64,000 nucleotides of DNA, taken from assembly GCA_013398175.1 (NCBI GenBank), contig VZRZ01001220.1, forward strand, positions 62,001-126,000, read 5' to 3'. The DNA comes from Climacteris rufus. Lineage: Eukaryota; Chordata; Aves; Passeriformes; Climacteridae. Below the pieces are notes generated by a model. The model searched no databases. It was given only the letters and a program-made list of their open reading frames with translations, and was not told where the DNA came from. A program made the position numbers and the translations under genes. Positions within the stretch are counted from its first letter, which is position 1. The number at the start of each line of letters is the position of its first letter. Positions 1 through 12,516 of the stretch are shown here, piece after piece.

Positions 1-1179
1 GGAAGAGAGGAAGGAAGTATTGGGGAGAAAAAGAAGCAAAATCTGATTTAGCATATTTATCTCACCCTGGAGGTTACATACCTTTCATTGAAGAACAGTA
101 ATATAACTACAGTAACTAATTCTACACAGGCTATGTTAAGGTGTATATAGCAGAGGAGGGTATTCTTGTCATGCTCTCTTGTTTTACCTTCTGGAATACA
201 TAAATAAAGTCCATAACGTGTCTGAAAATCAAAAGTGCTAATATTTAGGAACTGAAATTCTTCTGAGACTATAGGATTGATAGTTAAATAGGGCCCACCT
301 GGTTGGTCACTGTTAAAAATCTTGTTAGAGGGAAGAGCCTCAACACCTGAATAATCTGTCATATTTAAAATACTGTACAAAAAGTCGGATTATTTTCAAA
401 TAAACAAGGGAAGTCCAATAATATGGCTTAGAAATAAGATAAAATTGTAAATAAGGCAAACAAGTTGGTGATTGCAGCTTACTCCATGACTCATTCCATC
501 TAGAAGAGAGGAAGAGAGCTTCATAGGCCATTGATCCATTAGAGAACATTGTCCACATAGTCATTAAGGTTTCAATAATAGGTGTAAATAGGAAAAGCAA
601 TACAAAAAATCATAATTATTTGATGGATTACAGGAAGACAAATCACCTTTATGACAGCTGAACTCTGACATAAGAAAACAGACATAAGCAAATTATGTTT
701 GTCATAGTTCATCCTACTTAAATGAAGAGTTATATCATTCTTAATTCTACATTTCTTTCCTAGTTCTGTAAACAAATAGATTGTACTTGATTCTGTTCTT
801 TTGTGGTAGCCTTTCTCCTTTCTGATAAAAGTTCTAGCAAAAAGTCCACTCCACAGATTTCTTATTTCAATAGTTGATGTTTCCAAGTAGGACACCTACA
901 TGAAGAGGGTATGGACACTGAAATTTGTTTTCTGCCATTACTTAGTGTATAAACATCCTAGTTTTTACAGTTCAAGCTATACCATTTATAATGAAAACAA
1001 TGAGATTGGACAGCAGAAGTGACACTAAGTGAATTGCTGCATGTAAATTTTTATGTAATACCAATTATTTTTTATATTTTATGAGAAGATTCCTCTTTTC
1101 TCAAATAGTCAATATTTAAGCAATCAGTTTCATTAAATGAATTCTTAGAATTAAGGGTGGCAATAGTAGGAAAACCCAC
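1..1179. other. Unannotated AT-rich DNA
   Basis: No gene, RNA gene or repeat that I recognise. Short open frames of up to 107 codons occur on the minus strand, but they overlap one another, encode nothing familiar and sit in AT-rich sequence. I treat them as chance. Confidence 0.5.
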
Positions 1180-1740
1180 CGTCATGGTTTAACCCCAGCC
1201 AGCGTCCATGCACCACACAGATGCTTGCTTGCTCCCCAGCCTGTGGGACTGGGGATTGAATTAGAGGGGTAAAAGTGAGAAAACTCGTCACTGAGATAAA
1301 TACAGTTATAGGTAAATAAAAACACAAACAAAGAAAAATAAGGAATTCATTCACTGCTTTCCTTGGGCAGGCAGGTGTTCAGTATACCCAGGAAAGCAGA
1401 GCTCTGTCATCTGTAATGGTGACTTGAGAAGGCAAACATGATCACTGTGAACATCCTTCCCTTCCTTCTTCTTCCCTCAGCTTTATAGGCTGAGCATGAT
1501 TTTATACGATCTTGGATATCCCTTTGGTCAGTTGGGATCAGCTCCCAACTCCTTGTGCAGCTCCAGCCCATTCATGGTGGGATTGTGTGAGGGGCAGTAA
1601 AGGCCCTGACTCTGATCACTGCTCAGCGATAACAAAAACATCCCTGTGTTATCAACACTGTTTCCATCACAAATCTGAAACAGAGCCGCACAGCAGCCAC
1701 TATGACAGAAATTAACTCTACCCCAGCCAAACTCAGCACA
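1180..1740 (-). mobile_element. Solo LTR, ERVL-like songbird endogenous retrovirus family
   Basis: This is a 561-bp solo long terminal repeat read on the minus strand. Its 5' end (plus 1740) begins TGTGCTGAG and continues into GGCTGGGGTAGAGTTAAT, and its 3' end (plus 1181-1200) is GGCTGGGGTTAAACCATGAC. Both are hallmark ends of a very common songbird ERVL-like LTR group. A TATAAA box lies at 1482-1487 on the minus strand, after a CTCAGCC context. The stretch at 1264-1300, read on the minus strand, matches the familiar 'TTTATCTCA...GAGTTTTCTCACTTTTACCCCTC' region near the 3' end of this group. The terminal CA has decayed to CG. Flanking CCCAC (1175-1179) and CGCAC (1741-1745) may be a decayed 5-bp target duplication. 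No internal retroviral genes are present, so it is a recombined solo LTR. The family name is from memory, not from a search. Confidence 0.85.
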
Positions 1741-4700
1741 CGCACTAAGGAATCACCGACACTGTTACCCTTTAAAAGGGCTGCACACCCTCTCTTTTTG
1801 CAACATGCAACATTGAATTGGCTTCAATCCTCAGTATAAATCAAGACTAGAATACCCCGTATATACTTATCTAAAGGCAAAGGATATTGGGCTGTCTTGC
1901 TTCTTTTATAGTCAACAGCAAAAGGGTAGAAGTGGTAGAAAACTGTAGAAAAATGTCTGTCTTGCTGAATTTTGTCTAAAAATCTAGTAGTACATACATA
2001 TATATTTTACTTGGGCATATAAATGTTCTTTGGGTACAGATTTTTATCATCCTGATTTTGTTTTGGCCATTACTGAGATACACACTTATCTTAGACTGTG
2101 GAGGAAAGAACTTATTCATGGGGCACTTTAATACTAAATCAAAATACTATCTTGGCTAAACAAGACCAGTTACTATTTTACTATGACACTTCAGCTTTCC
2201 TCACTTTCAATTCGGTTGTGGGAAATTGAGTGTGATAGCTGTTCTCTGGATGAGAAAAAGCCTGGAAGGGACCCAAAACTGTTTTCTAGAAGCAAGTACA
2301 GAAAGACTAGTGATTATAGATATAGGCATCATCAGTTATTCAAGGACAGTCTTACAATATTTTAAGGGCTCACACCAGAAAAGGGGCTCTTTCTTGGCCT
2401 AAATGCTGCCCTGAAATGTCTTTATTTTCCTGGTGTCTAATGGGAGGAGAGCTGAGCAGTGCCTGCTGCACTACGTCACCCTGAAGGCCGTCGGACAGGG
2501 GCTTTGATGTGCAAGGCAGCAAACTGCTGACTTCTGGGGCTGTGTTCTTATTTCTTCATACAGTTGTTTTCATTTTTCATGTTAGATGTCAACGGTGGAT
2601 TGCGCTTAATGGAAATTTTGGAATCTAGAAATGTTTTATTAATGCACCTATAGTTTTTAATTTTATTCCTGCATTTAAATGAAAGGAGAAAACATGTTGC
2701 TATTAGAAAATCCTTAACCTGGTAAATTTGAGGCGATTGTTTTCACTGAGGGAATTTGAGCTCTGTGTTATAAGCCAGCAATTATAAAATTAAGCACTAA
2801 TATTTTGTTATGACAACTATCACTTAATATTTTTGGAAACTGTCTTTAGAAAGATTAAAAAAATCAAACTGAGTGAAGTGAAGTAGAAGAGTACCATGAT
2901 TTATAAGACTTTATGGTTGTGACCTCATTTGAGTTCATGGAGCAATGAAAGCTGTCTCTGAAAGGCAAACGTAGAGAAATATCTTTGTCAAATTCATAGG
3001 TTAGAAGGCTGGATTGAGGAGGGTTGGATTTCATTTAACATGAATAAAACAAGCTCAGAAGGCCCAGTCACATGGACATTTAAAAAATTGGCAAGAAAAT
3101 TATTAAAAAAATATCCAGATAATCTCAGGCAACATAAAATCGTAGAAAGGGATAGAATCAAACCAAAATGGTACAGAAAGAATGGTACATTCTGATTAGC
3201 CATCAGCTGTAGCATGAGCCAAATTACCTTGATAGTGGAAGCAGACTGGCTTTGTTAACAAGGTGTGAGCTAGTTTACCTCTGCAGGCAGCTAGTTAACT
3301 GAGGTAGATCCCTAGTGTAGCTGAGATAATTCAGTTTCACCAGGTGCCTCTGCATTTTGCAGTATATATCCAAAATGACGAAAGAGAGTGTCACAAAAGC
3401 CAAAATTAGCTCAGAAGTCCACAACTAGCCCTCATTCTTACAATTCCAGCCTAGCATTGAAGTGAATGGAATGAGAAGGAAATTTCTTCATGAATGGCCA
3501 CATTTCGTAAAGATTTTATATGACATGCAAAAACTTCCCATACTGGTTGGCTGTATCCTGGTTCTGGCGGAGTATACATTTTGTGCAGAATTTTATTTGT
3601 ATAAAGAAAATTGTAGGGCATTAAGTTTGAGGGCAGAAAGCTGGAACTGAATCACCAGGGATCTTAACTCTGCTGCAAAAGGCCATGAGTGCAATGTTAT
3701 TATTTTGACAGCTATCGCTAAACACATCAAAAGCTGTTTTTACACTAAGTTGAATCCTTGATGTTGAGTGATTTTATGCCTGGAAATAAGTATAGATGGA
3801 GATAGAAAAATGCCCTGATCACAACCTGTTCAGTATCTCACAAAGTGTAATCAAGTCTTGTTGTTCACTGCAAAGAGAAATTGATGTTTTTGTCTCTAGA
3901 TCTGTCCATCTGTTGGTAGTTTGGAGAACTCTGAGAGGAGCAAGAAGCTTTGGGCTGAAGCAGCAACATGTGGATGACTGACCTCTAGTATGGGGTTGTA
4001 GCAAGGAAGCCAGAGTTGCCTGCTTCTGTTATTAGCTGCTTGATCCTTGGGATTAAACTTTGCCAAGCCCCTAAAAAATCTAGGAGAGACAGATTATGAG
4101 GCTGTCAGACATCAAAGAGAGGCCAAGTAGCAATAAGAAAGGTAGTTAAAACATTTTGGGGCTTTCCATGGAAGGTGGAGTGGTGTTTGGTGTTTGGTGC
4201 TACTAGTGTTTGTGTGAGGAGAAGCCAGTAAAACCTGTCCTGAAAAATACACTGTAGTTTATGTGTGATCATTTTAGTGCATCTGATATAGTGGGCAAAT
4301 TTGTGATGTTTTGCAGCTGATAGAGTGAGTTGGAAATTTATAATTGTGCAATGAAAACTGCTGTTTCTGTAAAATCTGAGCTAGTTTGGGGTAATGTCTG
4401 TTACCAAGAATTTTCAAATATAACACAGGCAAGGAAGGAAAAATTATTTTCCATCACAGGTCATGTCACCTCAAAACCAATTATAAAATCACCTAATTAA
4501 AAAATTGCTCTTGAGTTGGACTGACAAAACTTCGTGTAGCATATTCCGTTTAGCATGTCATCACAGGAGTAGTTTGGCTTCTTTTCTCCTTTATGATCCA
4601 TGCTCAAAACAAGAAACTGGAGATATATTAATACATACACACACAAAGTGGTACAATGGAAAATTTCACCTTGGGACACTCCTGACTCAAAAAATTACCT

Positions 4701-7307
4701 TTGTTAAAAAATTACTTTTATTCAAAGAGTGTTCAGTCAAATTTGTGAGTGAAAAACGTGTGAAGAACTGTTAAACACATTGGTATTACTTCTAACTCAG
4801 ATAATCCTTAACATGTGAATTGCTGCAGGCTAGGAAGTTATAGCAGGGAAGTATCTGTGTGTTTGTGTGTCCTTACTTTTTTCTCTTAGGCATCCATTTA
4901 AATTTTCCTCAGTGCCATCTTGGGTAATCAATTGACTTTAGCTTAAATAAATAAAATACAGTTGAGCAGATGGTATATGAAAACAGGAAGACTCTAAATT
5001 TTTCTTCTTAGGTATTATGTTGTGACAAAAGATAGAGGTATTTTGATGGTGCATAAAATAAAGCATGTGGAAACACTGTAGTCAATTAAAACAAGATATT
5101 TTGGTTTCTTGGATGTTCAGAGGTGTTTACTATTTATTGGCAAAGTTGAAATATTTCTGCATTTTTAAATCCTTTTGGAATGTCCCATTCAACACCAAAT
5201 TTTGAATTTACCATACTTTGACCATTGTGGTAATGAAAGAAAATCTGAAATGGTGAAACACCTTGCTATGTAAAAATTTATTGAGTTGATAATTTTCAGA
5301 AGGCTGATATATTGGAGTGGAAATCTGTTTTTCCTTTTTCTATTAACTGAAGGATGCTGTCCTGTCCTAAAGCCTGCCCATCAAATACTTATGAAACAAC
5401 CACTGTGTCTGTGAAATAGGTTATTCTTAGATTCCCATTAATTTCTCCCAGGAAATTTATATTCTCTGGCTGTTTCCTGTAAGATTACTTCAATTAGTAA
5501 GTAATTACTTCAATTTGTAGTGAGAGGCAGTTATAATACTTTGGGTCTTTAAGTTATTAACATATCATTCATGGCAATACATGCAAAATCTTGAAAATGA
5601 TGTAGATTTACTGTCCAAGCAGAATGGGCTAAGTACATGTAAATGTATGTATTTTTAGTAAAAGCTCTTATTGTTAAACCAGCTGCTATAATTGGTCTAC
5701 AAAACTGAAATTATTTCCTTTTGTTTTTTGTTCTGCAAAATATGGACATAGAATTAAGACTATGATAATGATGATTGCCATGCTCAGAAAAAATGTTTAC
5801 ATTGTAAACAACACCCAAGCACTAGTTAAAGTTGAAAATAAGAATATAAGGAATGTCAATCTGTTGGTGTTTTGTAACAAAATATATTTCCACTTAAGTC
5901 ACTGGAAACCAAAATGCTAAGCACAGTTTCCACAATTTTTAGAAAGTTGCAATGACCAGAGACACAGAAAATTCTGGGATTTAATGATTCTGTAGAGATT
6001 TTTCTAAATAGTCAACATTGTGTCACTGTAAGAAGTTATAATAATTGCATTTGCAAATTGTTTTGTGGATTCTTTTTGAAGACACTGTGGTTCTGCTTTC
6101 AATCCAAATTTGGGAGCCAACATCAACATGAATGTTGATATGAATGCAAGCCATTATGTTGATAGAGTTTCATAATTTGAGTATCCATATTCATTTTCTG
6201 GCATGTATTTGAAACTATATTTGTGTCTTTTCTAAAAATTTTGACTTAGCTGACTACATAAAGACCTGCCCCACAGTTGTGTTTTCCTATGCCATTCTGA
6301 TACATATCTGAGACAGTCTAGAATTTTATTGCATTATCAGTCATTTTCCCTGAAGGGTAATCACCTATCTCTTATTGGCCTGTATAGAAGTTGTGAGATA
6401 TTTGGGGCAGAACTTAGCTTCCTATGCTGTGTTCAGAGACGGGTCAGGGGATCATTCAGGGGTTCACACTCTGCAAGTCACACTGGTGGTGTCAGGGGAA
6501 ATGGGGACAGTGGGTGGAGACATGTAGTAAAGAAGGTTATTTCCAAAACTCTGCCTGCTTTCCTTGGTTCTTCTAGCAGACGGTCTTTTAGAAACATGGC
6601 TATGACAGGATGTGAAGACAGCCTGAAATTCCAGCCCAAACAAAGGCTGATCAGTGATTTATACTCTGTTCCCTGTCCCTTGGCTGAAGTCAGAAGTCTC
6701 CAGCTGCCCATGGGCAGGTGTTGGAGTGTGGTGGATATGGAAGACATAGTGTGTCACTGACAGCTCTACGTGAAAAATATTTCTTTCCTTCCTTATCTTA
6801 CCTGCTTTTGCTTAGCATTGTTCCTTTTACACCATGTCTGTGGAATGTAGAAATATATGTCTTCATTAAAATGTGTCTCTGAGAGAGACCTGGGTACCTG
6901 ACAATTTTGTGCACCTCACAACCGTTGCCTCATACCTCTAATAGTTAATGACTCATAACTGGTATATACATTTGTACCATGTACCATTTGTTACAAATAC
7001 ACAGATTTCTTTTTACAGTTCCTGTTACCTATAGTGCTTGTTATTAGTGTGACTTATTAAAAATTTTCAAAGATTTCATCATAATTTTCAACTCCTCATG
7101 CCTTCCTAACAATGCAGTTATTATTTGAATCTTCATATTTATTGTAACAATCAGAACAATGTTTTGACATCACTGCAGACCTAAAGGAATCAGGAGCTTG
7201 TGTTGTGCACAAAAATTGTTTAGACAAAAATCCTGTCCAAATGACCAAAAAAAATAAAAAGAAGAAAAAAAAGTTAAAAATAAACAAAAGTAATGCAGTG
7301 CAGTGTG
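1741..7307. other. Unannotated AT-rich DNA
   Basis: No recognisable gene or transposon. A somewhat GC-richer patch lies at 2445-2545, and another with overlapping short open frames at about 6430-6760 (143 codons on +, 89 on -). Neither encodes a protein I know and neither has convincing splice sites. A forkhead-type palindrome at 5794-5810 is listed separately. An A-rich tract occupies 7247-7288, just beside the following CR1. Confidence 0.45.
5794..5810. promoter_or_regulatory. Inverted pair of forkhead-type motifs
   Basis: TGTTTAC and its exact reverse complement GTAAACA are separated by three bases. Each half fits the forkhead core RYAAAYA. The arrangement is visible in the sequence. Binding by a FOX factor is only inferred, and such motifs occur by chance in AT-rich DNA. 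Confidence 0.25.
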
Positions 7308-7690
7308 TATCAGAACAGAATGCTAAGGGTTGGAAAGGACCTTAGAGCTCATCTGGTTCCAAGCCCCTGCCATGGACAGGGACACCTTTCACTAAACCAG
7401 GTTGTTCAAAGCCGCTTCCAATCTGGCCTTGAACACTTCCAGGGATGGGACAGCCACAGCATCTCTGGGTAGCCTGTGCCTCACCACCCTCACAATAAAG
7501 AATTTCTTCCTAATATTAAGCCTAAACTCCACCTTTTCCAGTTTGCAGTCCTTGTTCTATCTACAATTCCTGATGAAGTCCCTCTCCACCTTCCCTGTAG
7601 GCCCCTTCAGATACTCCAAGATTGCTATCAGGTCTCCACACAGTCTTACTATTTATGCTACAGAAAACTCTTATCAGCTTCAGTACATAA
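7308..7690 (-). mobile_element. CR1 LINE, 3' end fragment
   Basis: This is a 5'-truncated copy of the avian non-LTR retrotransposon CR1, with its sense strand on minus. Reading the plus strand gives the reverse complement of the CR1 3' region: GGTTGGAAAGGACCTTAGAG at 7329, then the CCATGGACAGGGACACC block, CTTGAACACTTCCAGGGATG, CAATAAAGAATTTCTTCC, and a block ending in AGGTCTCC. The element's 3' terminus is at about 7310, where the terminal octamers are poorly kept. Homology fades beyond about 7660. Truncation at the 5' end is usual for CR1. It carries no intact open frame. Confidence 0.9.
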
Positions 7691-9521
7691 ATCCCATTTT
7701 GTTTCTTTAAAATATGGACATTCTCACATTGTTCAACATCAGCATTGTACAAGAATATGCAGATTCTTCTATGCAATAATGTTAATAACTTGTCCCTGTA
7801 AGTGGTGTTATTTTACTCCACTCAAAAGCTTTTCTAAATAGACTAAACCACACATTTCCTAAGTACAAGGCTGTAAATCAAGGATATTTGGCTCAAAGTG
7901 CTGAAGGACACAGAATCACCAGTGACCAGAGATCTCTCTGTTCATCTGGACTCTTACATTGTATTTTCTGATCTGTGTCAGTAAAGTGCACTCTGGAAAA
8001 AGTGGTACAAATATATAAACAGCATTACTCTGAAGAATTCAACCAGTCATAAAGAAACACATCCTTTACCACATTTGGGAAAGGTAGAGTAATAGGAGGG
8101 AATGGAAAATACAGAACTGATTTTTGAGGACTTCGCTCTTGAGATAATCCACTTATCAGCTCTTTTCCAACTTTTATGTACAGTTAGTGAACGAGATACA
8201 TTTTCTCTCTCTTCTTTCTACTCAGCATATTTTAAACTCTCATAGTAGCAAGTTTATTTCCCACTGTACTTAAAACAAATCAGTCCACTGGTTCTGTCTT
8301 CCCTACTGGCGGATAATTTCAGCAAGCCTCAGCATGCATTTTCACTTTGATGATGCCCTTTTCCATCCAGTTTAAGGGAATTAGGTGGATTCTCAAGGGA
8401 GCTAAGGTAACTCCTCAGACTGGTTTTGTTGAAGGAATTCACTCATTGGTGAAAAAATGGAACACCAACCAGGAAATACGGGAACATATTCGGATTCCTT
8501 TTTCACTGGGATAATCCTTGAAAGTAAAGCCTTGTATGATGTAAATTCAGGCAGAATTATAGAACTAAATGCACCTGGTAAAGCAACAGGCAGCAAGTCA
8601 GCTCAGGAAGAAGAGTATTTACTGTAGGCAGAGGTCCTATGAATTGCTTACTTAAAATGAAACAATTTAAGTAAACTCTAAGGAAATGTTTGAAAGAAAG
8701 AAGAGTTTATTTCAGAAGTAATTTTGAAAAGGTTGGGTGGGATTTTTTTTTAACTCTTTGACTTGATCATCAGAAGCATCAGCAACCTCTTCCAGTATGC
8801 AAATCTCAGTGTTAAATGTTTTCTCCAGTACCTGTATTAACTTCTGTTGAGCTATTTCTACATGTTAAACTTGCAAGAATTCACACTCCTTTCTTGTTTC
8901 CTGTACAGAAACGTGCCTCCAGATTCTATAGTTTATCTTCCTTTGTTAGTTGTAATATTCCTTGCTACACAGAAAACCTTAAGTTTTTTGGTTTTTTTTT
9001 GTTTTGTTTTGTTTTGGTTTTTTTTTGTTTTTTGTTTTTTTTTTCCTAAGTGCTATCACTCTCTCTAAGGCTTCTGCAATTTTCTTTCAAAAGGACTTTG
9101 GGGTTTTGGTTAACATTGTGGCAGTTCTTCCAGCATTTTGGCACAATCNGATAGGAAGCTTAAACTATTGTTTATCCTGTGTATTTTTGGCCAGATGCTA
9201 GAAATCCTGATAAAAACCTACAACTAGAATCTTTGAAAAATAATTAATGAAAGTCCAATTCTAGCTGTGTGCTTTCCCATTGTATGTAAATAAAACACTG
9301 TAAAGGACCTAAAAGATTTCAATTTGCTGCACAGAATACACTTACTTGAATAAGAATAGGCTTTGTGTTCACATTTATTGAAAGAGGTAACATATATTTG
9401 GTATTCATTAATATCCATTCCAACTCCTGTTTCTCTGAATTATGAGTCAGTTGATGTGCACCCTTTCTATCCAAATTTGGGGCTTTTGGAATCTTGGAAA
9501 ATGAAACATTCTTTAAAGGAA
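7691..9521. other. Unannotated DNA with a T-rich tract and one undetermined base
   Basis: No gene or transposon seen. A T-rich low-complexity tract with GTTTT units runs from about 8984 to 9047 and generates meaningless Phe/Leu-rich open frames. A single N at position 9149 marks an undetermined base in the assembly. Confidence 0.5.
8984..9047. repeat. T-rich simple repeat with GTTTT units
   Basis: Almost uninterrupted T and G, with runs of eight to ten T and GTTTT repeats. It may be a decayed poly(A) tail of a minus-strand retroposed sequence, but I cannot identify a source element beside it. Confidence 0.7.
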
Positions 9522-9668
9522 TTATCATAAAATCATAGAATGGTTTGGGTTGGAAGGGACCTTAAAGATAATCTCATTCCAAGCCCTTACTGTGGGCAGA
9601 GACACCTTCCACTAGACCAGGTTGCTCAGACCCCCATCCAATCTGGCCTTGAACACTTGCAGGGATTG
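9522..9668 (-). mobile_element. CR1 LINE, 3' end fragment
   Basis: This is a short CR1 3' end with its sense strand on minus. The plus strand starts with the CR1 terminal octamers in reverse complement (ATCATAAAATCATAGAATGG at 9524), followed by TTTGGGTTGGAAGGGACCTT, CACCTTCCACTAGACCAGG and GGCCTTGAACACTTGCAGGG. Homology ends abruptly near 9668. It looks less decayed than the neighbouring copy at 7.3 kb, which suggests a later insertion or a different subfamily. Confidence 0.92.
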
Positions 9669-10991
9669 TCTCAGTCTTGTTCTAAACTCTCTCCTTGCCA
9701 ACCCTCTGCTTCACAGTGGTGTTTGAGAAAGTTGTTCCATTTGTGTGGTAGCCTCAAATGTATTCAGTGACCAGTTGTTACAACTACAACACAGAACAGA
9801 GGTCTGTTAGGATGAAAAAACCAGTACATTTTGTTAAATTAGCCATTGGATTTGCCTGGCCTAATCAGACAGGAGGCTTCAATATCACTTTTGAGACTGT
9901 TGAGTAGTGCTACTTAGAAAAATAAGCTCATTTTCTCAGCTGTTACATTGCTGTATGTAATCTTTATAGCAGCTCCTAAATGCATTAATGTGTTCAGATG
10001 AGTTTCACAGATGAGTTTAGTTCTCCAGTGTTATTACAAAGATAATGCAATTTGATAGCTGTTCCCTGCTGAGTTTCTGTGTTCAGAGATGAGTTTTGGA
10101 GATAACACCAGGTACTGCTATCTTCTATCAGAGGAAGATTGCTGTTTTCGATTGTGCCTCTTGTTTGTCTTGTGTGTTCTCTTTATTTATTTTGTGTTTT
10201 TATTGAATTTACTGTTATGGACAGTTGGTGAATAACACCCAACATTTAACAGTGTTAGAACTGTGTCTTCATGTAGATTTTTATAGTTATGTATAGGAAT
10301 ACATTGTGTCAATGTTTAACATTAAAAATTACAGTATATTGAGAAAGGATACTTGAAATAATTTTTTTGGTGTATGTGTTTATAATATTAATGTTCTTTA
10401 ATAATATTTAAGGCAGCACAAGTGAAGCAGGATCTGGTATTGAAGACAGCAAATTTGCTAAAAGTAGTAATTCTGTTGGGCAATATGGGATGAATGTGTG
10501 TTGTTAGAGGAATCACAGTCCATAGATCTGTGATCTGTTGGTTTGATTTTGTTATTTAGCAACTATAGACCAGGAAAATGGTACAAACTTGACTTCTGCC
10601 ACAAGACCAGGTACAAATGGAAAGTGAGTGAACACCTGGATTCATTTTATACAAAAACCTAATCAGACTCATGTTTGGTATGAACACTCTGCATGAGTAT
10701 TATGTGATGCTAAGACCTTCTCTTTGGGTGGTTTGCTCAGTAGCACAATGCACTGTCTTGAAGGGCTTTCTGTGAACATAATGCTTGCATAGAAACCTTG
10801 CACAACAGCATTTCCCTGAGCTACGTTGGCCTAGAAAAGAAAGAATCCTAGAAATTTTCAGGAACATTTGAAAAATCTTCCAGCCTGAGAAAAAAACACT
10901 GTGTCCATAGAGAACTTACAGAAAAACTTGAAAAAACAAAATTTATAATGAGCTGGAAGAATTAGCTGAAAAAATGCTAGAAGAAAATAAG

Positions 10992-11009
10992 GAAAAAAAA
11001 AAAAAAAAA
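10992..11009. repeat. A18 homopolymer
   Basis: Eighteen consecutive A. The 60 bases before it are also A-rich and read as a short Glu/Lys-rich peptide in one frame. I do not see a target duplication that would make this a retroposon tail. Confidence 0.8.
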
Positions 11010-11529
11010 GCCAGGACAATGCCTGTCTGTGACTTGCTCAACTTTTCCCTTCTGAAAAGAAAGAAACAACCAAAAATTCTACTCAAGCTCTCCAACTTCT
11101 AATGATAAATTTTGAACCAAATTTAAACATTTAGGCCTTTTTAAACTGATACTACTTATCAAGGTAAAGTGAATCATTAGTTGAGATACATTATTTAATT
11201 GACGTTTCTTTTTTCAGGTTTTTTTTCAATCAGAAACTATGTTTTATGCAGTTCTGTTATATGGAGACTAAAATGTGAAGGGAATTGTGGCACTTATTAG
11301 AAACCTTTGGATAAGGTAATACAGGAGATTTACCACCACATAATATCTTTACAGCTAGTAACTCAATGATGAAAGGGATATATTCCTTCAGAAAGAGTGG
11401 AAAGCATTTCTATTTTGGCACTGTGCAGCATTTCACATGAAATGCAAATAATTATGATGGGTAATTGAACATAGAAAGCTTGGAAAAAGTGGCTGAGCTC
11501 TTGTAAGCCTTAGTGTAGTCTTAGACAAT

Positions 11530-11598
11530 GTATATCTAAATATATGCATGTAGATAAATATATCTAAATAAATGCAGCTTAGACAGCTGCATATCTAA
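11530..11598. repeat. Short TATCTAAAT repeats with an 8-bp hairpin
   Basis: TATCTAAAT occurs at about 11532 and 11561, and TATCTAAAA at 11593. Between the second and third copies lies ATGCAGCT-TAGAC-AGCTGCAT (11572-11592), an 8-bp perfect stem with a 5-base loop. Confidence 0.6.
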
Positions 11599-12490
11599 AA
11601 TTTTGGGGGAGTGGTTGTTAAGTTTAAATGCCCTTAGGAAGATGGACCAAGGGATACCAGAACTCCTGCGCATGAGGCAGATTCAGTTGTGAAGGTACAG
11701 GCTAAACCACCATAACAAAATAGTTGGACTCCAAGGCCTCTTCTATACACAGGTCTGTAACAGGTAGACTTGTGGATTAAAATAAAGGACTGCTGCATGT
11801 GGAAGGAGTGTCATTTTCATGTCAGAACTTTGACTTCTGGCTTCCTTGCTCTTCCCATTCTACTGGGAAAACCCAGTGTTCACATTTACATTGAATCCCT
11901 TTTGGAAAGTTCAACATAACTATAAAGGAGCCTCGAACTAGTGGAAAGAGATTATGGTTCTCATACAAGAGAGTGAAGGTCATGGAGGTCAAAAGGCAAC
12001 TTCATCTTCCTGTAGGAAGCCTTTTTTGATCTGATGGCTGTTCAGAAGATGAGCACAGCTCTCCCTTGAAGTGCATGTTGAAGCAAGAGATGTCTTCTAG
12101 CCAAAAACATCCACAGAGCTTTCACCAGTATGCTTTTACTTTGAGACTTTGTTTTGTGGTTTGTTTGTATTTAAAATTTTCTGTGACTGTAACATATCTA
12201 CATTGTACAGCAGAAAATGGAAAAGGAATGGGGAAAGTAAACTGAAGAAAGGTGATTTGATAGGAAAATGATTACTCAGAAAAAGGGTTTGGGAAGAGAG
12301 AAAAAGATAAATTTCCACCAGAAATCAGAGCTACTAGCAAAGAAATACTGTCAGAATTGGAAGTAGTAAAATTATTAATTTACGTTGTTTTGGAAGTTGT
12401 TTCCATAGATTTTATCATAAGCTCTCCTAATGCACTCTGATTCTGCTGTTTTCACTACAGTCTCTGGCTCTAATTAAAGCATGGAAATTT

Positions 12491-12516
12491 GATGTTGGAG
12501 CCTGATGTTGGAGCCT
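12491..12516. repeat. 13-bp tandem duplication
   Basis: GATGTTGGAGCCT is present twice in direct succession (12491-12503 and 12504-12516). A weaker third unit (TGTCTTGGAGCTG) follows. Confidence 0.85.

Noticed and set aside
9149..9149. Single N
   Set aside because: An undetermined base in the assembly, not a biological feature.
10900..11010. Glu/Lys-rich coiled-coil-like peptide followed by A18, suggesting a processed pseudogene
   Set aside because: The frame is only about 40 codons, with a stop upstream. The peptide is what A/G-rich low-complexity DNA encodes by default, and no target duplication is visible.
11690..11720. GGCTAAACCACCATA resembling the 3' end of the 1.24-kb LTR
   Set aside because: Only about a dozen bases match and nothing upstream looks like the rest of that LTR.
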